From JACCUZ01 sp038246575 (GTDB taxonomy: Bacteria; Actinomycetota; Actinomycetes; JACCUZ01), in the NCBI GenBank assembly GCA_038246575.1, contig JBBRVU010000155.1, forward strand, positions 1 to 10,313: DNA of 10,313 nucleotides. The letters run 5' to 3'. How positions within the stretch are numbered: the first letter of the stretch is position 1; each line of letters opens with the position of its first letter. A program made the position numbers and the translations under genes. Positions 1 to 6,084 of the stretch are shown here, one piece after another. The notes under the pieces were generated by a model, which had not been told where the DNA came from, ran no database searches, and worked only from the letters and a program-made list of their open reading frames with translations.

Positions 1-1
1 G

Positions 2-814
2 CCTGCCGCCGATGGGGTTCGGCGCAGCGCCGAGCGCGCCCGGCGGACTCACCGGGTGGTGGCCGGCGTGGCCGCGGCAGGGCTGCTGGCGATAACTGCC
101 TTCGGTGTCGGCGTCCTTGGCGGCGGTGACCGTTCCGAGCTGGCCCCGGCTGTGCCGGCATCTCGGGTGTGGGCCCCACCGGTCGGCACCGTGTTCACCG
201 CTGACCCGGTCATGCCCAAAGCCGGGTGGGTCGCCATGGCCGGTGGTGCGTGGGGTGAGCTGCGCAGCCTCGACGCATCGCAGGCGCAAGCCCTCAACGA
301 CGACAGGGGAATCAACATGACGGGGGACATGCCGCGACCGCTGGCCTGCATCACGGACCCGTACACCCTGGGCGCTGAGGAGGCGCACGGAGCCGCGCTA
401 CTGCAGCCGCGCGACCACATCGATGCCGTGCCGCTGAGCGGCAGGGTCAACGAGTACGTGCTCTGGTTCGCCGAGCCCACCGACGCCGGGCGGGCGTTCG
501 CGCAGCTCCGCCAGGACTTCCAGGACTGTCGCATGCAACCGGACCCCACGTATCGCGTCGCCACCTCTTACTTGACCTACGACCAGGCGGTCGACCCGCC
601 CGTTGAGGAACAGATCACCGGGGAGATCACCCGGGTCCCCAGCGACGGTCGGGCCGACGGCTACCGCAACGGCCTAAACGCCGCCCGAATAGGCGCCCTG
701 GTAGTCGTGCACGAGTGGCTGGGAGCCCCGCCGACGCGTCCGGGTCTGACCCTGTACGCCCTGACCATGTACGCCCAGAACCGGTTGTCGCCCACTGTCG
801 CGGCCTCGGAGTAG
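2..814 (+). CDS. Membrane-anchored protein with PknH-sensor-like extracytoplasmic domain (5' partial)
   Basis: The frame is open from the first bases of the window, so the true start lies upstream. The GTG at 56 sits inside the membrane helix and is not a credible start. The first ~18 visible residues are rich in Arg (VRRSAERARRTHR) and are followed by a hydrophobic helix (about 19-41, VVAGVAAAGLLAITAFGVGV). This predicts an N-in, C-out single-pass protein. The outer part (~230 residues) has two Cys, encoded near 347 and 527, which could form a disulfide. Between them lies a stretch resembling the PknH-like sensor fold (VNEYVLWFAEPTDAGRAFAQ, then a C-terminal helix ending YALTMYAQNRL). That fold assignment is my inference from pattern. 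In actinobacteria, genes with this basic-plus-helix start often follow a SigE-family sigma factor, which would lie to the left. No enzyme motif is visible; a ligand-sensing or regulatory role is possible. The stop is TAG at 812-814. Confidence 0.75.
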   Translation, partial: PAADGVRRSAERARRTHRVVAGVAAAGLLAITAFGVGVLGGGDRSELAPAVPASRVWAPPVGTVFTADPVMPKAGWVAMAGGAWGELRSLDASQAQALNDDRGINMTGDMPRPLACITDPYTLGAEEAHGAALLQPRDHIDAVPLSGRVNEYVLWFAEPTDAGRAFAQLRQDFQDCRMQPDPTYRVATSYLTYDQAVDPPVEEQITGEITRVPSDGRADGYRNGLNAARIGALVVVHEWLGAPPTRPGLTLYALTMYAQNRLSPTVAASE

Positions 815-824
815 GAGCGCCCGT

Positions 825-842
825 TCCCCTGCTCAGAGGGGA
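825..842 (+). terminator. Small stem-loop after the first gene
   Basis: TCCCCT (825-830) and AGGGGA (837-842) are perfect 6-bp arms around a 6-base loop, 10 bases after the stop codon. No T-run follows. A second GGGG/CCCC pairing (844-847 with 854-857) lies just downstream. It could be a weak terminator, or a structure in the leader of the next gene. Confidence 0.3.
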
Positions 843-911
843 CGGGGACCGCGCCCCACGGGACCCTCCCACTTGCCGATGTCACGCAAACAGCCAGAAG
901 AGGAGAAGACG

Positions 912-2261
912 ATGTTACGGAGTAGATCTGTCGCGGTTGTCACGATGGCAGTCGGTGCACTGGTGGGCGCGCTCGGCATGTCCAGCGCATCAGCCTCACC
1001 GCCAATGGGGACCGACGCCAGCGCGGTGACGCACTGGAACCAGGTCGCCACGAGCACCCTCGGCGCGCTGCCAGGCCCCGATGGCGGCGCCCCGCCGGCG
1101 TTCTCGATCAACATGGGCATGGTGCAGGGTGCGGTGTACGACGCGGTCAACGCGATCGGGCCGAAGAAGCACCGACCGTACCTGCTGCACCGCCGCACTG
1201 GTGCCAGGGCGTCGGTCGACGCCGCTGTCGCGACAGCCGCCTACGACGTGATCTCCGAGCTGGTCGCCACGGCACCGGAGCGGGTGCCGTTCCCGGGTCG
1301 CGCGGGACTGCTGAACACGCTGTCCGCCGCGTACGCGGACTCGCTCGCTGCGATTCACTACAGCTCGTTGAAGAGGCAGGGCGCCGCGGTGGGACATGCC
1401 GCGGCAGCGGCGATGCTCCACGACCGAGTGGGCGACGGACGGTACGGGCCGTCCGCGTGGGTGCCGAGCTCCGCGCCCGGGCACTGGCAGCCGCTGCTGT
1501 CACCCACCGGCGCACCGCTGCTCGACCCGACCCCGTGGGCGGGCAACGTGAGGCCCTTCCTGATCAAGAGCTCCTCGCAGTTCCGTTCGGCGCCACCGCC
1601 GGCATTGGACAGCGCGCGGTGGGCGAGCGAGTTCAACGAGGTCAAGGCCTTGGGCAGGGCCACTGGCTCGACCCGCACTGACGAGCAGACGTACATCGCC
1701 AAGTGGTGGCAGAGCGCACCGGTGTTCAGCTGGAACGAGGTCGCCCGGCAGCTGATCACCCGCACCGACCTGGACGCCGCAGACAGCGCCAGGCTTCTGG
1801 CGCTGCAGAACATGAGCGGCGCCGACGCGTCGATCAACTGCTGGAACGACAAGTACCACTTCGACTTCTGGCGGCCCTGGAACGCCGTCCCACGAGCCGG
1901 CGAGGACAACAACCCCGCCACGGACCCTGACCCGACCTGGACCGCGCTCATCACCGCGCCCTACCCGGAGTGGACCTCAGGCCACAACTGCCTCGACGCC
2001 GCAAACACCACCGTCCTGCGGATGTTCTTCGGCGACGACCCCGCGGGAGGCCCCTTCCAGATCACCAGCTTCTTCGTCAGCCCCGGAGGCCCGGCGGTGC
2101 GGACCTTCGACACGTTCACCCAACCGCTCACCGAGCTGATCGAGGCACGCATCTGGGCCGGCCTGCACTACCGCAGCTCCGACGTCGCCGGCCAGCTACT
2201 CGGCCGCAACGTCGCCAACTACGGCGCAACACACTACTTCCAACCGGTGCGAAGCCGATAA
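912..2261 (+). CDS. Secreted vanadium-dependent haloperoxidase / PAP2-family protein
   Basis: The start is ATG 912, because AGGAG (901-905) sits 6 bases upstream and the protein then opens with a signal peptide: MLRSRS, a hydrophobic core, and a likely cut after ASA near residue 28. An in-frame TTG at 873 lacks both. The 449-residue product belongs to the vanadium chloroperoxidase/PAP2 phosphatase superfamily. The oxyanion-site residues are all present: K314-x6-R321-P322 (KYHFDFWRP), S356-G357-H358 (PEWTSGHN), and R413-x5-H419 (ARIWAGLHYRSSD). The spacings equal those of fungal vanadium chloroperoxidase. By family knowledge it would bind vanadate through H419 and oxidise halide with hydrogen peroxide outside the cell, or act as a phosphatase if it binds phosphate instead; sequence alone does not decide. 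The residue before SGH is Thr rather than Pro of the PAP2 consensus. The gene stands alone, in the same direction as the gene to its left, and is followed by a terminator. Confidence 0.9.
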   Translation: MLRSRSVAVVTMAVGALVGALGMSSASASPPMGTDASAVTHWNQVATSTLGALPGPDGGAPPAFSINMGMVQGAVYDAVNAIGPKKHRPYLLHRRTGARASVDAAVATAAYDVISELVATAPERVPFPGRAGLLNTLSAAYADSLAAIHYSSLKRQGAAVGHAAAAAMLHDRVGDGRYGPSAWVPSSAPGHWQPLLSPTGAPLLDPTPWAGNVRPFLIKSSSQFRSAPPPALDSARWASEFNEVKALGRATGSTRTDEQTYIAKWWQSAPVFSWNEVARQLITRTDLDAADSARLLALQNMSGADASINCWNDKYHFDFWRPWNAVPRAGEDNNPATDPDPTWTALITAPYPEWTSGHNCLDAANTTVLRMFFGDDPAGGPFQITSFFVSPGGPAVRTFDTFTQPLTELIEARIWAGLHYRSSDVAGQLLGRNVANYGATHYFQPVRSR

Positions 2262-2284
2262 CCCACTCGCCATTGCTCCCTGCC

Positions 2285-2312
2285 GAGAACGCCCACAAAG
2301 GCGGGCCTTCTC
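2285..2312 (+). terminator. Intrinsic terminator after the haloperoxidase gene
   Basis: The hairpin lies 23 bases past the stop codon. GAGAA (2285-2289) pairs with TTCTC (2308-2312), GCCC (2291-2294) pairs with GGGC (2303-2306), and the loop is AAAG. There are two internal mismatches. The descending arm is pyrimidine-rich (CCTTCTCT), as in many high-GC terminators. The region is convergent, so it may also stop leftward transcription. Confidence 0.6.
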
Positions 2313-2329
2313 TGCACCTCAACGCGCCC

Positions 2330-2357
2330 GAGTTACGAGTGACCTCACACGTAACTC
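2330..2357. repeat. 28-bp near-perfect palindrome in the convergent gap
   Basis: The outer arms GAGTTACG (2330-2337) and CGTAACTC (2350-2357, sharing C2350) and the inner arms GTGA (2339-2342) and TCAC (2345-2348) are all perfect complements. They are broken only by one A/A mismatch and a central CC. Such symmetry suits either a hairpin or a site for a dimeric regulator. It lacks a T-run and lies between the 3' ends of two converging genes, so neither role is certain. Confidence 0.55.
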
Positions 2358-2400
2358 AACCGCTCCCCCAGGGACGGGGATCACCCCTCCAGCACCGTGC

Positions 2401-2441
2401 GTCCTATCGCCGCGTAGGACGCGAGTCCAGCGCCGCTGGAC
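2401..2441 (-). terminator. Two tandem stem-loops after the P-loop kinase gene
   Basis: Reading leftward from the kinase-like gene's stop codon, the first structure is GTCCAGC (2425-2431) pairing with GCTGGAC (2435-2441) around GCC, starting 9 bases after the stop. The next is GTCCTA (2401-2406) pairing with TAGGAC (2415-2420) around 8 bases. Both are perfect. Neither has a T-run, so termination is inferred from strength and position only. Confidence 0.45.
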
Positions 2442-2449
2442 CAGTGCGA

Positions 2450-3016
2450 CTACCTTCTGGTGACCGCGTGGTGACGGTCGGTGGTGTCGATCAGGAGGAG
2501 GGGGCCGTCGCGGTCGTCGTCCCATGGAGTCCACGGTGCGCTCCGGACCTCGGCCCAGGACGGCATCACGTGCCCCGGGATGTCTGCGGTGCGGCCGTCG
2601 ATCCTGCGACGGTGCTCAGCCACATCCGGCAGTGACGTCTCGACCTGCACGAGGCGTGCACACCCTCGACGTGCCGCCTCGACCCATCCGGCACGCGCCT
2701 GCGGTGAGGCGTTCACGGCATCCACGACGACGTCGATGACCAGGAGGAGGCTGGAGACCGCCAGCTCGTGCACCACCGCGTAGCCCTCGATGCCGACCTG
2801 CATCCCGTGTCGGGCCAGGGCTGTCTCGGCGGCATCCACCCGCAGGTAGCAGGCGCGCCGGTACCGGCAGAACCCCGTGGCCAGGGCCGTCTTCCCGGTG
2901 CCCGGGCGCCCGGCCCGCACCGTCAACGCCGGCGGTGCCGCCTCGAGCCCTGCTGGTTCGTCAGCACTGCGCATCCAACCATCCAAGCGTGCTCCGGCCG
3001 GAGCCGCCGCCCGCAC
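2450..3016 (-). CDS. AAA_33-type P-loop ATPase / small-molecule kinase-like protein
   Basis: This 188-residue P-loop protein resembles the actinobacterial AAA_33 / gluconokinase-like family. The Walker A motif is GRPGTGKT (36-43). It is followed after the usual ~15 residues by YLRVDAAETAL (58-67), whose Asp is the usual substrate-site acid. A hydrophobic strand then ends in VVVDAVN (96-102), and a basic lid-like segment AEHRRRIDGR (133-142) and the strand PLLLIDT (172-178) follow. The family phosphorylates small substrates or tRNA-like targets, and the substrate here cannot be read from sequence. The start is uncertain: GTG 3016 gives the longest frame. ATG at 2974 or TTG at 2926 would put the start nearer the P-loop, as is usual in the family, and none has a strong Shine-Dalgarno site. 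The gene lies ~60 bases after the membrane-protein gene on the same strand, so the two may share a transcript. Confidence 0.8.
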   Translation of the reverse strand: MRAAAPAGARLDGWMRSADEPAGLEAAPPALTVRAGRPGTGKTALATGFCRYRRACYLRVDAAETALARHGMQVGIEGYAVVHELAVSSLLLVIDVVVDAVNASPQARAGWVEAARRGCARLVQVETSLPDVAEHRRRIDGRTADIPGHVMPSWAEVRSAPWTPWDDDRDGPLLLIDTTDRHHAVTRR

Positions 3017-3077
3017 CGCGGTCGAAGAACCCCAGGTCGTCAGAACGGCGCAAGAACCGATCGGGCCGCTGCACCGC

Positions 3078-4391
3078 TCACGGGGGCGACATGTCGGGTT
3101 TCTGCTTGTCAGCGCCGCGGACGCTGTCGAGGACCGTCTGCCCCTGACGGTCGACCAGCCGCGTGAAGAGCTGCTGGGCGTAGCCGAACACCAACGCCCA
3201 GGCCAGGATCTGGGCTGAGGTGTCGAGGGCGCTCAGGCCGGGAACGAACTGCCCACGCATCAGCAGCAGTCCGAGGAATGCGGTGATGGCGCCGGTCGGC
3301 AGCTTCAGGACGGCGAGCACCACCGGCAGGTTCGACCGCTCGGATGACCCACGGATGCCCCTGATCGCACCGGCCGCGGCGACCGCTGCGGCGGCCAGGC
3401 CGACGAGCTCCACGACAAAGATGTCCCGCGGCGAGACGGTTGTGCTCACGTAGTAGTCGATGTCCTGCGCCTGGGCGGCCGGCGACGCGCCATCAGCCTG
3501 CACCGACGTGGAGAAGGGCACGGACTGCGCGGTCGGGCACACGACGACGGCCTCTCCCCCGTCCTCCGGCGCGAAGCAGAGCGGGATCAGAGTCGGCGAC
3601 ACGAACCCGATGACCCCGATGACGATGACGAGCAACCCCATCAACGCACTCGTGACCACCAGGACGTCGCGGAAGCTGCGCACGCGCACCTGCTCACGCA
3701 TCGACGCCGAGCTCGCCGCCCGCACCGCAGAGACGATCGCCCCTCGTTCCTCCCGAACGATCCGGCGGTGCCCCTCCCGCATCGCGGCTCGAGCTTTGAC
3801 GGTGTCGGCGCCCTTGGCGGAGGGGTGGTCAGCGCCTCCGAGGCCCAGACTGCGGGCGAGCCGCTCGAACTCCGTCCGCCTCGGGTCGGAGGGGATGAGG
3901 TGGCACTGCACGTGCGTCAGCAGCGCGGGTAGCTGGCCCAGCAGGTAGTCCGGCGGCGCGAAGTTGAGCAGCTGGGCCTCGGCCGCGTCGAGGTTGCTCT
4001 TCGCTCGCTCGCGCAGCGCGCCGGTGCGGAACCTCGGGAGCCGGTCCTTGGGATGGGCCGTCGCCAGCTCGGCTGCCTCCCTCGCGGCTTCCAGGTGCCG
4101 CGTGATCGAGTCCACGAAGAGCCGGGCCTCAGCCACTTCGGTGTTCACCGCTGCCCACTCGCACAACGTGGTCAGCTCGCGCGCGCGAGTGAGCGTGCCT
4201 TCCCGCCAACCAGCCGAAACCGGTCCCCCAACACGCGGATTGCCACCTGAGGCGCGCTGACGAGACGGAGTGTTACCGGGGGAGCCCCGCCTCACCCTGA
4301 CCGGCTGCTCGGAGCCCGGCGGCACCGCGGGCCGGTCCGACCCGTTCCGATCTGCCACCGGCTTGGGCGCTGTACTCAACTGTGAGTCCAT
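3078..4391 (-). CDS. Four-helix membrane protein with large cytoplasmic N-terminal domain, unknown function
   Basis: The start is ATG 4391 because GGGAGG lies 5-6 bases upstream on this strand; an in-frame start at 4430 has no such support. The product is 437 residues. Residues 1-65 are polar and rich in Pro, Gly and Arg, probably disordered. Residues 70-235 are charged and helix-like, with many Ala/Glu/Arg (for example EVAEARLFVDSITRHLEAAR), and contain no nucleotide-binding or catalytic motif that I recognise. Four hydrophobic helices follow: about 243-264, 324-345, 355-378 and 392-409. The loop between helices 1 and 2 (~60 residues) holds C272 and C285, a possible disulfide, consistent with an outside location and both termini inside. 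The last helix carries GYAQQLFTRLVDRQGQ (403-418). I have seen similar tails in uncharacterised actinobacterial membrane proteins, but I cannot name a family. It is divergent from the protease-hydrolase pair across a 209-base promoter region and is followed by the P-loop gene. Confidence 0.8.
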   Translation of the reverse strand: MDSQLSTAPKPVADRNGSDRPAVPPGSEQPVRVRRGSPGNTPSRQRASGGNPRVGGPVSAGWREGTLTRARELTTLCEWAAVNTEVAEARLFVDSITRHLEAAREAAELATAHPKDRLPRFRTGALRERAKSNLDAAEAQLLNFAPPDYLLGQLPALLTHVQCHLIPSDPRRTEFERLARSLGLGGADHPSAKGADTVKARAAMREGHRRIVREERGAIVSAVRAASSASMREQVRVRSFRDVLVVTSALMGLLVIVIGVIGFVSPTLIPLCFAPEDGGEAVVVCPTAQSVPFSTSVQADGASPAAQAQDIDYYVSTTVSPRDIFVVELVGLAAAAVAAAGAIRGIRGSSERSNLPVVLAVLKLPTGAITAFLGLLLMRGQFVPGLSALDTSAQILAWALVFGYAQQLFTRLVDRQGQTVLDSVRGADKQKPDMSPP

Positions 4392-4488
4392 GTCTGCCTC
4401 CCTGCTCCCGCTCCCGCCCGTCCGGCCCATCCGGCCCGACGGGCCACGCGATGCGTTTCCCCGACGATCAGGAGCGGCCCAGCGTCCG

Positions 4489-4541
4489 GGTGATACGCCC
4501 CCGGGGACGGGGTGGATGCCTGCGCGGTGGGAGGTATCACC
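4489..4541. promoter_or_regulatory. Spaced inverted repeat and direct repeat in the divergent promoter region
   Basis: GGTGATAC (4489-4496) and its exact complement GTATCACC (4534-4541) lie 37 bases apart in the 209-base region between the divergent genes. CGGGGACGG also occurs twice, at 4502-4510 and 4544-4552, exactly 42 bases apart and each just to the right of one arm. The layout fits two half-sites for a regulator acting on both directions. I found no convincing -35/-10 pair for either gene. Confidence 0.4.
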
Positions 4542-4600
4542 AACGGGGACGGCACCTCCTCACCTGAGTAGGGCGCACCTGCTGACAGGGGAGTACGGAC

Positions 4601-6073
4601 ATGGACGAGACCATCGACGACGTCCCGGGTCGCTATGACCCGCGTGCGTTGGACCGCACCGTCGTCGCGGTCCCGCTGCTCCAGCGGATCCGGGCCGCCG
4701 CTGACCGGGGTGACCACACCCCCATCCCCGTCGTGCTCGACCTCAACCTCGAGTTCGCCCCCGACCGCACGGCCGCCGTCCAGCTCGCCCTCCGGCTGAT
4801 CCAGTCGGCCTGCGAGACGACGGGTGAGCCATCGGTGACCCAGGGGGTGTCGAACCCGATGGTCGGCGGGCCGTACCTACTCGGCCGGCTCCAGCCGGAG
4901 GTCATCGTCGCCCTCGCGCGGGCCAACGCGGCGCAGGGCAAGCCGATCTTCCGGATCTGGCCCGACTTCGAGGTCAAGGCCCTGCTCGACCGCTCGATCT
5001 CGACGGTCAAGGCCGATGCCGCCCACGCCGCCTACGCAGCGCTCGGGAAGAACATCACCTGGGCCGTGCTGGACACCGGCGTCGACGCCCGGCATCCCCA
5101 CTTCAAGCAGTTCGACAACCTCAACAGCTCAGGGCTGCCCCACCGGGACTTCACGACCGCGCAGGGGAACGCGGCGTGCGACGCGCACGGGCACGGAACC
5201 CACGTGGCCGGCATCATCGCGGGTCGCGGCACCGCGACCCGGGGTCACCCGCTCAGTGCCGTGCGGATGCAGCGCGACGAGGACGGCGAGGTGTGCGGTG
5301 AGCTGACGCCGCTGGCGTCGGTCTCGGGCATCGCGCCGCAGTGCTCGATCGTCAGCTACAAGGTGCTCGACGACCACGGCGTGGGGGGCACGGGCGCCAT
5401 CCTCACCGCACTCGACGCCATCCAGCAGGTCAACGACCACGGCCGCCGCTTGCGCATCCACGGCATCAACCTCAGCCTCGGCTACGACTTCAACCCCGAG
5501 TGGTTCGCCTGCGGACAGAGCCCGCTGTGCGTGGAGGTCGACCGGATGGTGCGCAGTGGGGTGGTCGTCGTGGTGGCCGCCGGGAACAGCGGATACGCCT
5601 ATGCGACAAACGCGTTGACGATGCAGGCCGGGGCGGCGGGCCGACCCCTGACGATCAACGACCCCGGCAACGCGGCCAGTGCGATCACTGTCGGCTCGAC
5701 GCACCGCGACTCCCCCCACGTCTACGGGGTCTCCTACTTCTCGTCGAAGGGCCCGACCGGTGACGGGCGGGCCAAGCCCGACCTCGTCGCCCCGGGCGAG
5801 CGGATCCTGTCCGCGGCCGCCGGGGCGATGGCCGACAAGGCCGGCGCCATGGTCGGGCGCACCGTCCGGTACGTCGAGGAGAGCGGGACGAGCATGGCCG
5901 CGCCGCACGTCTCCGGCGTCATCGCGGCCTTCCTCTCGATCCGCCGCGAGTTCATCGGCAACCCCGAGCAGGTCAAGGGGATCTTCACCTCGACCGCGAC
6001 CGACCTGGGTCGCGTGCGGGAGTTCCAGGGCCATGGCCTCATCGACGCCATGCGCGCCATCCAATCCGTCTAG
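4601..6073 (+). CDS. Subtilisin-like (S8) serine protease without signal peptide
   Basis: The start is ATG 4601, with AGGGGAG (4587-4593) 7 bases upstream. The 490-residue product has a complete subtilase active site: D158 (WAVLDTGVD), H198 (HGHGTHVAGIIAG), oxyanion-hole N329 (VAAGNSG) and S431 (ESGTSMAAPHVSG). The catalytic domain spans about 150-488. Residues ~42-135 look like an I9-type propeptide/inhibitor: a short strand VVLDLNLEF, then LLGRLQPEVIVALARA and a strand IFRIWPD. This suggests a zymogen that matures by self-cleavage. The N-terminus is acidic and polar (MDETIDDVPG) with no signal peptide or membrane helix, so unlike most subtilases it should stay in the cytoplasm unless exported another way. 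The next gene's ribosome site overlaps its stop codon, so the two proteins are probably made together. Target and trigger are unknown; the divergent membrane protein and the hydrolase are obvious candidate partners. Confidence 0.92.
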   Translation: MDETIDDVPGRYDPRALDRTVVAVPLLQRIRAAADRGDHTPIPVVLDLNLEFAPDRTAAVQLALRLIQSACETTGEPSVTQGVSNPMVGGPYLLGRLQPEVIVALARANAAQGKPIFRIWPDFEVKALLDRSISTVKADAAHAAYAALGKNITWAVLDTGVDARHPHFKQFDNLNSSGLPHRDFTTAQGNAACDAHGHGTHVAGIIAGRGTATRGHPLSAVRMQRDEDGEVCGELTPLASVSGIAPQCSIVSYKVLDDHGVGGTGAILTALDAIQQVNDHGRRLRIHGINLSLGYDFNPEWFACGQSPLCVEVDRMVRSGVVVVVAAGNSGYAYATNALTMQAGAAGRPLTINDPGNAASAITVGSTHRDSPHVYGVSYFSSKGPTGDGRAKPDLVAPGERILSAAAGAMADKAGAMVGRTVRYVEESGTSMAAPHVSGVIAAFLSIRREFIGNPEQVKGIFTSTATDLGRVREFQGHGLIDAMRAIQSV

Positions 6074-6077
6074 GAGG
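6072..6077 (+). promoter_or_regulatory. Ribosome site overlapping the protease stop codon
   Basis: AGGAGG at 6072-6077 shares its first two bases with the TAG stop (6071-6073) and stands 7 bases before ATG 6085. It fixes the hydrolase start at 6085 rather than the TTG at 6079. It also implies translational coupling of protease and hydrolase. Confidence 0.8.
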
Positions 6078-6084
6078 TTTGACC

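Noticed and set aside
873..911. TTG start at 873 for the haloperoxidase
   Set aside because: It would place 13 charged residues before the signal peptide and lacks a ribosome site; ATG 912 has AGGAG.
2481..3166. Plus-strand frames across the kinase-like gene
   Set aside because: They are Arg/Pro/Ser-rich and have no motif, whereas the minus strand gives a Walker A motif with correctly spaced family motifs.
4392..4430. Upstream start at 4430 for the membrane protein
   Set aside because: No ribosome site there, while GGGAGG stands correctly before ATG 4391.
5129..6064. A 311-residue minus-strand frame opposite the subtilase gene
   Set aside because: Low-complexity composition, no ribosome site, and the plus-strand frame carries an intact protease active site.
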